Source: Carboxylicivirga caseinilyticus
Lineage (GTDB): Bacteria > Bacteroidota > Bacteroidia > Bacteroidales > Marinilabiliaceae
Direction of reading: 5' to 3'
DNA: 64,000 nucleotides
Assembly (NCBI GenBank): GCA_025499705.1
Contig: JAFMVE010000018.1
Span: 1-64,000 of the forward strand
The first letter of the stretch is position 1. Each line of letters begins with the position of its first letter. This document shows, one piece after another, positions 53,736-63,578 of the stretch. Below the pieces are notes generated by a model that worked only from the letters and a program-made list of their open reading frames with translations, was not told where the DNA came from and made no database searches. The position numbers and the translations under genes were made by a program.

Positions 53736-55046
53736 TTAGTTCTTATCCCAATATTCTTCAATCAGTTTTTTACTCAAACCTGTTTCTGTTGGATCAAAGT
53801 GGCGTTTAAGTATTGACCAACACTTATCCAAAGCTGCTTCCAGTCCGATAGGCTCACCAAAAGGTTCCTCAATATTACTGATGAAGTCGGTACGGTATCG
53901 TAATAATTTTTGCGAGTAAGCATCGTTGGCAGCTCCAACTTCAGAAGCTTCATAGGCTTTTTCAGCATCAGCCAGTAACGAAGCCATCGCTGTCATTATA
54001 GCACGGTGATCGCTACGAGTTTTACCATTCACCCCTTGTTTAAGACGAGATAGCGAACGAGCCAATTTCAATTTACCATTTTCAAGGAAAAACTGACCTT
54101 CGGTAATATATCCTGTGTTATCAGGAACAGGATCTTCCAATGATTCCAAAGTAGTTGCACCGATAATTGTGATAGAACCAGCACCTTCGATATCGGCTGC
54201 CACCTCATATCGTTTAGCTAACTCTGAGTATAACGATCCAGGATAACCTTGTAATGATGGAATCATATCCTGATAGTTGGCTACGTTACGAAGAATATTT
54301 GACCAGTTGGTCATGTCAGTTAGTAATACTAATACATCCTTGCCCTGATCACCAAACTCGCGAGCTACACTTAAAGCCACATCAGGCAACATCAGTCCTT
54401 TAATCTGCGAATCACCGGCAAGGTGAGTAAACATGATGGTTTTATCGATATTACCTGATTGAGAAAGCTGTTCTTTGAAGTACTGGTATTCATCGAATTT
54501 AAGACCAATTCCTGCAAAGATAATTACATCAGCCTGAGCTCCTTGTGCAATTTGCGACAACAGGCGGTTATAGGGTTCGGTAGGACCGGCAAAAATTGGA
54601 ATTTTTTGTGATTTAACCAATGTATTAAATACATCAATCATTGGGATACCTGTCCATAATGGTTGTTTTGGAACATTTCGTACTGTTGGATTCAGTGTAT
54701 CCAAACGGGTTGAAACCTGCTTCTCAAAAATCACATCAGGTCCCCCATCAGCAACTGCACCCGAACCATCAAAGCTTCGTCCCAACATCTTAGTTGAAAA
54801 ACCAGCTGTAAGCGGAATTTCATGCATTCGTATTTTGGTGCGCGTGCTTAACCCTGCTGTTCCATTAAAAACCTGGAAACGGGTAGAATTTTCGCTAATA
54901 TTAATTGCTTTTGCAAAAGATAAGCTCTGACCTGAATCAGCCTCCAACAGTTCAACCACATGATTTAATGCAACACCCGGGTTACCCTCTACTGAGATAA
55001 GCGCTTTACCTACCTCGCTTATTTTATTAATTTCTTTCCTTATCAT
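53736..55046 (-). CDS. ntpB: V-type ATP synthase subunit B (regulatory)
   Basis: A 436-residue non-catalytic nucleotide-binding subunit B. I place the start at the ATG at 55046 (MIRKEINKISEVG), which overlaps the stop of subunit A by ATGA; the open frame extends 99 bp further into the A gene but without homology. The usual P-loop of A is absent, as expected for B. Conserved segments include GRSFDGSGAVADGGP (about 125-139), FAGPTEPYNRLLSQIA (about 176-191) and QGYPGSLYSELA. It alternates with A in the catalytic head. Confidence 0.92.
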   Translation of the reverse strand: MIRKEINKISEVGKALISVEGNPGVALNHVVELLEADSGQSLSFAKAINISENSTRFQVFNGTAGLSTRTKIRMHEIPLTAGFSTKMLGRSFDGSGAVADGGPDVIFEKQVSTRLDTLNPTVRNVPKQPLWTGIPMIDVFNTLVKSQKIPIFAGPTEPYNRLLSQIAQGAQADVIIFAGIGLKFDEYQYFKEQLSQSGNIDKTIMFTHLAGDSQIKGLMLPDVALSVAREFGDQGKDVLVLLTDMTNWSNILRNVANYQDMIPSLQGYPGSLYSELAKRYEVAADIEGAGSITIIGATTLESLEDPVPDNTGYITEGQFFLENGKLKLARSLSRLKQGVNGKTRSDHRAIMTAMASLLADAEKAYEASEVGAANDAYSQKLLRYRTDFISNIEEPFGEPIGLEAALDKCWSILKRHFDPTETGLSKKLIEEYWDKN

Positions 55047-56818
55047 ACGGCGTATTCCTCCTGTAAAATAAATTTGTTGATTGCCTTTGGCAACTGTGCC
55101 AATTGATCTTCTGTTGTGGCTGAGTAATTCCAATCGCGCCACCACTGACGAAGCTCATCAAATTTTTGTTTGATTGACTCTTTTAACTGCTCATCATCCA
55201 TTTCACCGGCTTCAAAAGCAATATCATTGTCAATTAAACTCTGCACAGCTTCATTAAGTACTGCTAGACGTTCAGGACGAGTACAGGCATCAACCTTATC
55301 AAATGCATCCTGTTGCATCACACAAAAGTCGATGGTTAGACCTTTCTGGAACTGTATATAATTTGAAACCGGAACCTTTTTTAGGCCGATTGTACTAATA
55401 GTTTGATCGATATCATTGGCATCATTCAAGGTACTTAACATCTTCTTACGATCATTCCAGGAAATAAAGCCATCATAAACAGAAGTAGTGTATACCAACG
55501 GATCAATAGCTGGATATTTCTTTGCATCTGCGCGATCCTGAGATAATCCCCAGAAACCTCCTGTTGCATCCATGGTTGCCTGTGTTACCGGCTCCTGAAA
55601 GTTTCCACCAGCTGGTGATACGGTACCAATAAAAGTTAATGATCCTCCTGTTCCCAAATCTTCTCCGGCACGCTGATACATACCTTTAATCTGGTCAGGA
55701 ATATCCATTGGAAATGCTTCTGGTCCAGGAATATCTCCCTGGCGACCACTACGCTCCCGTAAGGCCTGTGCCCATCGCGATGTTGAGTCTGCCAACATCA
55801 CAACTTTTCTACCCTGATAACGGTAATATTCACCTACTGTTAAAGCAATGAATACAGAAGCTTCCCGGGCTGCAACCGGCATAGAACTAGTATTTCCAAA
55901 GATACACATCCTGTTCATCAATGATTCTCCGGTAGTAGGATCTTCCAGTTCTGCGAACTCCTTAAATACCTCAACGGCTTCACCAGCACGTTCACCACAG
56001 GCTGCCATTACAATAATATCGGCAACGGCGTACTTACATAAAGAGTGCTGCAATACTGTTTTACCAGCACCAAATGGTCCGGGATTTCCGACCGTACCAC
56101 CATACCCAACAGGAGCCAATAAATCAATTACACGTGTACCCGTTGAAATTGGTTTACTTGGAATTGCACGGTTTTTAAAAGGAATAGGCGACTTTACAGG
56201 CTGACGAAATGCTAATTTTAGTTCATGTTTGTTACCCAACTGATCAACAACCACTGCAACCTGTTGAGTAATGTTTACTGAACATTTTTCAACAATACTT
56301 TCAACTGTGCAAGTACCAAAGCTAAAAGGCACTAAGATCTTGTGATCTACTTTTCCTTCAGGAACATTTCCAATCACATCTCCACCCGAAACGGTATCAC
56401 CGACTTTTACACTTGGTGTAAAGTCCCACAGGACTTCCTCATCCAAAGCAGGAGCATTCATTCCGGGTCTTAGATAAGCATCCTCTTCACTTAGTTTGTA
56501 TAATGGATTTTGCAATCCATCCCAAACACTGGTTAACAGTCCGGGGCCTAACAAAACGGATAAAGGAGTACCTTTAAACACCACCTCATCACCGATTTTG
56601 GCTCCGGTCAAATCTTCAAAAACCTGCATTTCAACAATACCTGCATCAGGGTTTTTAGGATCAGGCTGAATCTGCAACACCTCGGCCTGGAGGTATTTTC
56701 CGTCAACGAAAATTTCTGCAGTCTCCCCCATTATCACATCATCAAAGAATCGGGCTTTCACCAACGAGTCCTGGATAGAAATAAGGTTTCCTGTCCTCTT
56801 TTTATTGATATCCTTCAT
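55043..56818 (-). CDS. ntpA: V-type ATP synthase subunit A (catalytic)
   Basis: A 591-residue catalytic subunit. Walker A is GPFGAGKTVLQ (about 229-239), and CGERAGEAVEVFKEF, SLTFIGTVSPAGGNF and DSTSRWAQALRE follow as in all A subunits. The inserted non-homologous region (about 110-190), with EEVLWDFTPSVKVGDTVSGGDVIG, is a V/A-type feature absent from F-type beta. It is the first gene of the operon A-B-E-DUF2764-D-I-K, an order unlike the E-first layout common in Bacteroidota. It works with B, D and the Na+-type K ring. Confidence 0.94.
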   Translation of the reverse strand: MKDINKKRTGNLISIQDSLVKARFFDDVIMGETAEIFVDGKYLQAEVLQIQPDPKNPDAGIVEMQVFEDLTGAKIGDEVVFKGTPLSVLLGPGLLTSVWDGLQNPLYKLSEEDAYLRPGMNAPALDEEVLWDFTPSVKVGDTVSGGDVIGNVPEGKVDHKILVPFSFGTCTVESIVEKCSVNITQQVAVVVDQLGNKHELKLAFRQPVKSPIPFKNRAIPSKPISTGTRVIDLLAPVGYGGTVGNPGPFGAGKTVLQHSLCKYAVADIIVMAACGERAGEAVEVFKEFAELEDPTTGESLMNRMCIFGNTSSMPVAAREASVFIALTVGEYYRYQGRKVVMLADSTSRWAQALRERSGRQGDIPGPEAFPMDIPDQIKGMYQRAGEDLGTGGSLTFIGTVSPAGGNFQEPVTQATMDATGGFWGLSQDRADAKKYPAIDPLVYTTSVYDGFISWNDRKKMLSTLNDANDIDQTISTIGLKKVPVSNYIQFQKGLTIDFCVMQQDAFDKVDACTRPERLAVLNEAVQSLIDNDIAFEAGEMDDEQLKESIKQKFDELRQWWRDWNYSATTEDQLAQLPKAINKFILQEEYAV

Positions 56819-57427
56819 AATTTATATTTTAAAAGCAGCTGTATTCTTCAACTGACTCCCCATTTTTATTAAAAATGAATCGCTTTAAAGCTTAAGCTTA
56901 TCATTCCAGATTATAATTACATATCTACAATTTTGAATATGTAATATTATATAAAAACATTCATAGATTTTGTATATGATCCAAATATAAGATCCAACAT
57001 AAACATGTTTTTTAATAAAAGCTTTAAGCAGCCATTTTTCATTCCAAACTGCACAAAACCTAAATATAACTGGTTACAAATTCTAAGTAGTAAATCTCAA
57101 CTCGTTCATTGCCCATATTTCCAATTAAATTCAGATGCTGTGTTTGCATATTGCTTATCGTTTAAACAGTTAAAACATGCTATTCAATAAATAGTAGATT
57201 CATATACATTCAAGGATTATTTTTCAACTTCATTAATATAAAAATTAACAGCGCTGAAAAATCGGGTCACAATGTATCGAATTATCTAATATTATGGAAG
57301 TAAAAAATACATTAAGAAGGTAAAAAGTGTTCTAAAACAGATTTACACTTTGGGAAGAAATTTGCAAAAACCCCGCCGAAGCGGGGCTTAGCAAAACATT
57401 AACCATAAAAACCAAATTCAAGCCATT
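56819..57427. other. Gene-free region between V-ATPase and PLP enzyme genes
   Basis: About 600 bp between the ATPase operon start and the PLP-enzyme stop. It is AT-rich and should contain the ATPase promoter, though I find no clear TTTG/TAnnTTTG pair. The terminator at 57371-57386 belongs to the PLP-enzyme gene. A 61-codon open frame at 57005-57190 looks random. Confidence 0.5.
57371..57386 (-). terminator. Terminator of the PLP-enzyme gene
   Basis: CCCCGC-CGAA-GCGGGG is a tight GC stem with a stable tetraloop, followed by TTTTTGC on the minus strand. Confidence 0.8.
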
Positions 57428-58705
57428 TTAACAAACGGCCGAACTATTCGCCTTTTTAACCACTTCAAAGGCGTTTTCTATTTGATCTATCAAATCCTGT
57501 GGATTTTCCAGTCCTATACTTAGTCTGACCAGTGATGGAGAAATACCTAATTTCAACCTGTCTTCCGGTGATACGTCTACGTGCGTCATTGTTGCAGGAT
57601 GCTCTGCCAAGCTTTCGGTTGATCCTAAACTAACTGCTAATTTAAATAATTTCAGGCTATTCAAAAACAAAAAAGCCTCTTTCTCGCCACCAGCAATATC
57701 GAAAGCAATCATCGAACCGGTTGAAAGGCACTGCCGATCGAAGATATCCTTTAAATCAGAATCATTTTCCAGAAAGCCAAGATAGTGTATTTTTTCGACC
57801 AATGGATGATTCTTTAAATATTTTGCAATTATTTGTGCACTTTTCGCCTGAGCTTCCATCCTTACTTTTACCGTTTCCAAACTTCGCTGGAGTAACCAGC
57901 TTGAATTAGGATCCAACTGACTTCCGAAGAAAGTACGCATCCCCTTAATTTGGGTAATCAGTTGGTTTGATCCTGTGCAGGCTCCGGCAATAACATCGCT
58001 GTGCCCTCCAATAAATTTTGTTGCCGAATAAATGACCAAATCAGCTCCGAAATGAAGTGGATGCTGAAAAACAGGTCCTAAAAATGTATTATCTACAGCA
58101 AAAACACATTTTTTATCCTTGGTACTGAAGTAGCCCGCAATGCGCGAAACCATTTCAATATCAATTAATGAGTTGGTTGGATTTCCTGGCGTTTCAACAT
58201 AAATCATTGATGGTCGCCTACCGGGGTAAGCTTTTTCTACCCGCTCAATAATGGTTTCTTCTTTTTCACCTTTAACAAAACCTACTACAGCAATATTAAA
58301 CTGAGGCAGTACATGATGAATAAAGTGATCTGTACCACCGTAAACCGGTGATGAAAACAAAAGTATATCTCCCGGCTTAACAAAAGTCAGAATGGTTGTT
58401 GAAATGGCAGCCATACCGCTTGAAAAGAAAGCTCCTGCCTCTGCTTCGTCCCAGGCAGCCAACCTTTTCTCAAGAATATTCATATTCGGATGATCTAAAC
58501 GGGAATATATCATACCCATTTCTTCCCCATCTTTTTTCTCACGAAGTCCATAAGCCAGTTCAAAAAAGGCTTTTCCTTCTTCACAACTATTGAAAACAAA
58601 TGTTGATGTCTGATAAATTGGACATTTGGCAGCTCCCTGATGTTCATGAGCATTATAGCCCAAACTCATCATCAAACTTTCCGGTTGTAGATTACCCTTT
58701 TTCAT
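57428..58705 (-). CDS. Cys/Met-metabolism PLP-dependent enzyme
   Basis: A 425-residue member of the cystathionine gamma-synthase/methionine gamma-lyase family. The PLP lysine lies in YSATKFIGGHSD; VETPGNPT and SSGMAAISTT are family motifs. Where true methionine gamma-lyases have a cysteine (YGCT), this protein has Gly (VYGGTDHF), so a lyase or synthase on cystathionine, homocysteine or cysteine is also possible. I start at the ATG at 58705; a TTG seven codons earlier is unlikely. A putative -7 box TAAATTTG (58724-58731) lies just upstream. The divergent Lrp-type regulator probably controls it. Confidence 0.85.
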   Translation of the reverse strand: MKKGNLQPESLMMSLGYNAHEHQGAAKCPIYQTSTFVFNSCEEGKAFFELAYGLREKKDGEEMGMIYSRLDHPNMNILEKRLAAWDEAEAGAFFSSGMAAISTTILTFVKPGDILLFSSPVYGGTDHFIHHVLPQFNIAVVGFVKGEKEETIIERVEKAYPGRRPSMIYVETPGNPTNSLIDIEMVSRIAGYFSTKDKKCVFAVDNTFLGPVFQHPLHFGADLVIYSATKFIGGHSDVIAGACTGSNQLITQIKGMRTFFGSQLDPNSSWLLQRSLETVKVRMEAQAKSAQIIAKYLKNHPLVEKIHYLGFLENDSDLKDIFDRQCLSTGSMIAFDIAGGEKEAFLFLNSLKLFKLAVSLGSTESLAEHPATMTHVDVSPEDRLKLGISPSLVRLSIGLENPQDLIDQIENAFEVVKKANSSAVC

Positions 58706-58835
58706 AACTGAATTATTTTTTATCAAATTTACTTTAATCCAGTTTTTTATACTATATATAAATCTATAATCAGTATTTTATTCTATTTATAATGATTATT
58801 TTAGCATTTTATGTTATCATCTCTAATAAACCATT

Positions 58836-59321
58836 ATGAAGAAAGAAAAATTTTCGTCTGCACAACTGGATAATACTGATAAAAAACTATTAGCGTTACT
58901 ACAGAAAGATGCTAAAATGACAACTAAACAATTAGCTTATCATTTAAATTTAAGCATCACACCTGTTTTTGAACGGATTAAACGACTGGAACGAACCGGA
59001 GTAATTGAGAAATACGTTGCCATTATTAATAAAGAAAAAGTTGGAAAGGAATTGATTGCGTTCTGCAATGTTTCTTTAAAAGAGCATTCGCACGATGTGA
59101 TTCGAGATTTTGAGGCGAGCATCAGTCAATTACCCGAAGTTATGGAGTGCCATCATATTGCCGGTCAGTTCGACTACACATTAAAAGTAATAACTGAAAA
59201 CATGGAAACATATCATCACTTTGTTTATAACAAACTATCGTCTGTTAACAATGTTGGCAACGTACAAAGCTCGTTTGTGATGAGAGAAATTAAAACCGGT
59301 ACTGAATTACACCTTGATTAG
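58836..59321 (+). CDS. Lrp/AsnC-family transcriptional regulator
   Basis: A 161-residue Lrp/AsnC regulator. The N-terminal HTH (about 10-65) has [20 protein letters not shown] and [21 protein letters not shown]. The C-terminal RAM domain (about 75-155), which binds amino acids and drives oligomer formation, follows. It is divergently transcribed from the Cys/Met PLP enzyme gene with 130 bp between them, so that gene is the likely target. Its 3' end overlaps the convergent sensor-kinase gene by four bases. Confidence 0.92.
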   Translation: MKKEKFSSAQLDNTDKKLLALLQKDAKMTTKQLAYHLNLSITPVFERIKRLERTGVIEKYVAIINKEKVGKELIAFCNVSLKEHSHDVIRDFEASISQLPEVMECHHIAGQFDYTLKVITENMETYHHFVYNKLSSVNNVGNVQSSFVMREIKTGTELHLD

Positions 59322-62300
59322 TTATTGTGGCTTTTGGGAATCTTAAAGTAAAAACATGATCCCCTACCTTCCTGCGAAGAAAGACCTATCGTTCCTCCCA
59401 GTAATTCAACAAGGTTTTTAGAAATAGTTAATCCTAAACCATTTCCGCGATAAAGATTACTAACATCATTTTTTACTTTAAGAAAACGCTCGAATATAAT
59501 ACGCTGATGCGCTTCATCAATTCCTATTCCGGAATCTTCAACATAAAACTGAACATGACCATCAATCACCTTATATCCTAATTTCACATACCCTTCACTG
59601 GTAAACTTCAATGCATTACCAACCAAATTCTTCAATACCTGCTTTAATCTGAATACATCCGTTGTTAAGTCCAATTCTTCATCAGGAATCTCCAGCTGAA
59701 GCTCCAACTCATCTTTATCAATCAGGTATTTCGAATTAAGAAAACTATAGTAAACCTCCCTCATCATTTTATTCACAGGAAAGGTAGATACCTTAGTTGT
59801 AATCTGCTCTGATTCAATCATTGAAATGTCAATAATATCATTTAACAGATTCAGCAATTCATCACCATTGGCTTTGATCATTCCGGCATATTCCAAACGC
59901 TCCTTTGGATTAAGTGACGAATCAAGCAAAAGTTCCGAGAATCCAATAATTGCATTCATAGGAGTACGAATCTCATGACTCATATTAGATAAAAAGGCCG
60001 ACTTTAGACGATCCGATTCTTCTGCTGCCAGCTTAGCTTTCTCAAGTTCAGCAGTTCGTTCTTTTACTTTTGACTCCAGTGATTGAGCAAAATCCTGAAG
60101 CTGTTCTTTTTGGCGTGATATTTCATCTCTTTGCTTATGTGCAATATTACGCTGCACCTGCAAATCATGTGTTTTCTTTTCAATGGTTTTTGCCAACCGA
60201 TCCTTTTCGGCCTTCATAACTCTTACCCTATACTTGATAAAGTAGAACACTGAAAGAATAACCAAGACTGTTATAAGCGATATAAACCAAGTTGTTCGCC
60301 AAAACGGTGGCACTACAGTTATGTTTAATCGTTTGATATTATTGCATAAAATACCATCTGAATTTGTTGAGCGAATCTCCAACTCATATTCCCCCGGTCG
60401 CAAATCAATAAAATTAAGATGACGCTCCTGCTTCAATGGGATCCAGTTTTGCGAAGTTGGTTTCATTCGATAGAAGTACTCCACTTTTTGTGGATTCACA
60501 AAATCCAAAGCAGAAAACTCAAGGGTTATAAATCGCTCTTTGTGTGTTAACCAAAGACTTGAAGCGGTAATAAGCGACTTTTTTATCAATACATCATCCC
60601 AGCTACTATTCTCTCTGATAGATATTTCTTTTCCATACAACTTAAGACCGGTAAAATATATAGGAGGCTCTACATCTGATCTTTTGAGACTATCCGGATG
60701 AAACCTATTAAATCCATTAATTCCACCCATTAAAATACTGCCATCAAACAAGCGAATGGCAGCAGGACTAAATTCGTTCCCTTGTACTCCATCCGTTTCA
60801 TCGAAATTCATCACATCACCAGAATTTAAATCAATGCGACTAATTCCACGATTTGTAGATACCCAAAGGCTTTTTTCATACTCAAAAACTGAATAGACAT
60901 ATCCATTTATCAAGCCATCTTTTTCAGAAAAGTGCTTTGAGACAGTAAGATCATCTTCCAGACAATCGATACCTTTATCAGAGGCTATCCATATTTTATT
61001 ATCATTTCCTTCTGAAACAGCAGTAATACGATTTGACCATAATGAATTAACAGCTTTTTCATCGTGCTTAATAACCGTAAAATGATCAGCTGTATAGTCA
61101 TACAGATTTAATCCTTCATCGGTACCAACCCATAATCTACCTTTACTATCCTTTTTGATAGCCCAAATAACCATACTACTTACTGAATGAGGTGTTACAT
61201 AGGGCTCATACACCTTAAACTTACCTGAAGCTTCATCCATCCGACACAATCCATAACTGGTACCCACCCAAAGCCTGTCCTTAGCATCACGCTCAATGGC
61301 AAACACATCGTTACTAGGTAATGAAGTTGAATCTCCAGGAATATTAGTAAAAGTCTTAACCTGATTGGTTATAAAATCATATTTAATCAAACCACTTGAG
61401 GTACCAATCCACATAACACCAATGGGATCGCTCATTAAACTCCATACAGAGTAATCTTTAGCATTTTTGAAAAAAGAAATTCGTTCGAAACGCCCCTCAT
61501 CAACATACCATTTTGTCAACCCTTCGTAGGTACCAATCCATACGTTTCCCTGAACATCCTGCTCAAAAGCAAAAACTGAACTTCCATGGAACGAATTCCG
61601 GTTGGGAACATTGTAATAATGTTCAAAAAAATTGGGTTCTAAAGACATCTTAACAACACCACTGGCTTTGGTCCCAATCCATAGCAATCCAGCTTCATCG
61701 ATGTATAATGAAGTAAGATAGTTTTCGGGAAGTGAATATGGATCATACTTATTATGACTAAGTTTCTCAACCTCTCCATTTTTTTTCAAATGCATTAACC
61801 CGGATTCTTTCGTTCCCATCCAGAAATCATCATCATTCCCTTTAACAATTGCTGTTACAGACTCTTCAAGCATACTAAACTGATCAAAATCACCATCTTT
61901 CGTCTCTACTTTATAACAACCATTGTCGGTGCCAACTAATAAATGATTCTCATCGAACTCAATAATACAGTTAATGATATTGTTTTCGAATAACTTTTTA
62001 TCAGAAACCTCATTTATAAAATGTTCATGATTATGACCTTCCTTATTAATCTTAATAAGACCTTGTCCAAAAGTCCCGATCCAGACTTCATTTTTTGAAT
62101 TAACTAAGAGTGAAAGCGGTGAAGCATCATTAATCCCCTCATGTTTACATCTATAAGTCTGATAATTGGTAAATTTTCCCGAATCAGGATGAAAAGCACT
62201 GATTCCATAAGAGTTGGCGATCCAAACAGTTCCATCATCATCTACCTCCAATCCATATGAATAATCGGAGAGAACTGAAGTACTGTCACCTTGATTCGTA

Positions 62301-62773
62301 TAATTTGTAAAGCTCTCTTTTATCGGATCAAATACACTTAATCCACCTCCTCCAGTTGCAAAATAAAGCTTGTCTCTTTCAATATCTTCTGCAATGCCAT
62401 AAATGGTACTGTTTAGCAATCCGTCAACCTCATTCTCAGCTCCTCTAAACACTGTTACATTTAAGCCATCAAAACGGTTTAATCCATCGTAAGTTCCCAG
62501 CCAAACAAAACCTCTGTGATCTTTATATATTGATAAAACAGTATTTTGAGACAGACCTTGATTAATGGAAAAATTGTCAAGAGTAAATTTTCGCTCCTGG
62601 GCATTTCCAATAAACAAAACCAATGCAAAAACAAATAAAAGGACTTCCCTGATCCGCGTATATCTGTACGATCTATTTTTTATAGAATCCAACTTTACAA
62701 TCAATAATAAGCTTTTAAAAATAAAAACATTAGGTGACGAATTTACAAAACGCCATTTTATACACAAACTCAT
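59318..62773 (-). CDS. Reg_prop/Y_Y_Y sensor histidine kinase
   Basis: An 1151-residue kinase with the sensor half of a hybrid two-component system. About 12-14 reg_prop repeats (65-740), with repeated VWLGT, LWIGT and GLNRFD-type segments, form two predicted beta-propellers in the periplasm. A Y_Y_Y domain (about 750-815) and a membrane helix (about 822-842) follow, then a coiled coil, HisKA with the phosphorylated His in [14 protein letters not shown], and the ATPase domain ([15 protein letters not shown]). Receiver and AraC domains, found in full hybrids, are missing. The N-terminus has 45 residues before the signal helix (about 43-58), so the true start may be a later TTG near residue 29. 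Confidence 0.9.
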   Translation of the reverse strand: MSLCIKWRFVNSSPNVFIFKSLLLIVKLDSIKNRSYRYTRIREVLLFVFALVLFIGNAQERKFTLDNFSINQGLSQNTVLSIYKDHRGFVWLGTYDGLNRFDGLNVTVFRGAENEVDGLLNSTIYGIAEDIERDKLYFATGGGGLSVFDPIKESFTNYTNQGDSTSVLSDYSYGLEVDDDGTVWIANSYGISAFHPDSGKFTNYQTYRCKHEGINDASPLSLLVNSKNEVWIGTFGQGLIKINKEGHNHEHFINEVSDKKLFENNIINCIIEFDENHLLVGTDNGCYKVETKDGDFDQFSMLEESVTAIVKGNDDDFWMGTKESGLMHLKKNGEVEKLSHNKYDPYSLPENYLTSLYIDEAGLLWIGTKASGVVKMSLEPNFFEHYYNVPNRNSFHGSSVFAFEQDVQGNVWIGTYEGLTKWYVDEGRFERISFFKNAKDYSVWSLMSDPIGVMWIGTSSGLIKYDFITNQVKTFTNIPGDSTSLPSNDVFAIERDAKDRLWVGTSYGLCRMDEASGKFKVYEPYVTPHSVSSMVIWAIKKDSKGRLWVGTDEGLNLYDYTADHFTVIKHDEKAVNSLWSNRITAVSEGNDNKIWIASDKGIDCLEDDLTVSKHFSEKDGLINGYVYSVFEYEKSLWVSTNRGISRIDLNSGDVMNFDETDGVQGNEFSPAAIRLFDGSILMGGINGFNRFHPDSLKRSDVEPPIYFTGLKLYGKEISIRENSSWDDVLIKKSLITASSLWLTHKERFITLEFSALDFVNPQKVEYFYRMKPTSQNWIPLKQERHLNFIDLRPGEYELEIRSTNSDGILCNNIKRLNITVVPPFWRTTWFISLITVLVILSVFYFIKYRVRVMKAEKDRLAKTIEKKTHDLQVQRNIAHKQRDEISRQKEQLQDFAQSLESKVKERTAELEKAKLAAEESDRLKSAFLSNMSHEIRTPMNAIIGFSELLLDSSLNPKERLEYAGMIKANGDELLNLLNDIIDISMIESEQITTKVSTFPVNKMMREVYYSFLNSKYLIDKDELELQLEIPDEELDLTTDVFRLKQVLKNLVGNALKFTSEGYVKLGYKVIDGHVQFYVEDSGIGIDEAHQRIIFERFLKVKNDVSNLYRGNGLGLTISKNLVELLGGTIGLSSQEGRGSCFYFKIPKSHNN

Positions 62774-62850
62774 TACTCACTAAAATATTATAGTCCATCA
62801 AACAAAATCGTTAAATCCATGTTTCTATACCTAATAAAAAAGATTTAAGC

Positions 62851-63480
62851 ATGAATTTGATAAAACAATTAAACTGGCGATATGCAACCAAACAATTCGA
62901 TAACACAAAAAAATTATCGAATGAACAATTAAACATGATTTTAGAAGCTACCAACTTATCGGCTTCTTCATTCGGCTTACAACCTTATCATATTTTGGTT
63001 ATTGAAAATTCTGAATTAAGAGAAAAACTTAAAGCTGCCGCTTGGGGACAGTCACAATTAACTGATGCTTCACATGTGATTATCTTTGCTGCCAAAACAA
63101 ATCTGAGTGATACTGATATCGATAATTTTATAGAGTTGGTTTCTAGTGTTCGAGGCATTCAGGTTGAAGCCTTAAGTGACTATTCATCTATGATGAAAGG
63201 ATCACTAGCAAAGCAAAGTGATGAGCAAAAACTGGTTTGGGCTGGCAAGCAAGCATACATTGCACTGGGGCAACTTCTTACTTCATGTGCTATTAATAAT
63301 ATTGATGCCTGTCCAATGGAAGGGTTTGATCATGATGAGTTTGACAAGATACTTGGTTTAAAAGAGAAGAACCTTGCTTCAATGGTTATGGCAACTGTAG
63401 GTTACCGATCAGAAAACGATAAATATCAGCATTTACCAAAAGTTAGGAAACCATTAGATGAGATGGTTATTAAATATTAA
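62851..63480 (+). CDS. Nitroreductase-family NAD(P)H oxidoreductase
   Basis: A 209-residue FMN-dependent oxidoreductase similar in size to E. coli NfsB (217). The N-terminal RYATKQFD (FMN contact) and SSFGLQPYHI are family features, and the end VGYRSENDKYQHLPKVRKP matches the NfsB-like FMN and dimer-contact region. It reduces quinones, nitro compounds or flavins with NAD(P)H in the cytoplasm. It follows the sensor kinase start divergently and has no clear operon partner. Confidence 0.9.
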   Translation: MNLIKQLNWRYATKQFDNTKKLSNEQLNMILEATNLSASSFGLQPYHILVIENSELREKLKAAAWGQSQLTDASHVIIFAAKTNLSDTDIDNFIELVSSVRGIQVEALSDYSSMMKGSLAKQSDEQKLVWAGKQAYIALGQLLTSCAINNIDACPMEGFDHDEFDKILGLKEKNLASMVMATVGYRSENDKYQHLPKVRKPLDEMVIKY

Positions 63481-63481
63481 T

Positions 63482-63507
63482 AAAAAGTGCCTTGAGCCCT
63501 TTTTTTG
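63482..63507 (+). terminator. Possible terminator of nitroreductase gene
   Basis: AAAAGtGC pairs with GCcCTTTT around CTTGA with one mismatch, followed by TTTG. It directly follows the stop codon. Confidence 0.45.
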
Positions 63508-63578
63508 TTTATTCTCAGTCAGTATATATTCATATAGCATGAAAGAATTAACTACTTTTATGCGTAAAAAAAATTAAG

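Noticed and set aside
55047..55145. Longer N-terminus for V-ATPase subunit B
   Set aside because: The 33 extra residues lie inside the A gene and do not look like subunit B; the ATGA overlap at 55046 is the normal coupled start.
57005..57190. Short frame in the gap before the V-ATPase operon
   Set aside because: Composition is random, no ribosome site, no known domain, and no terminator follows it.
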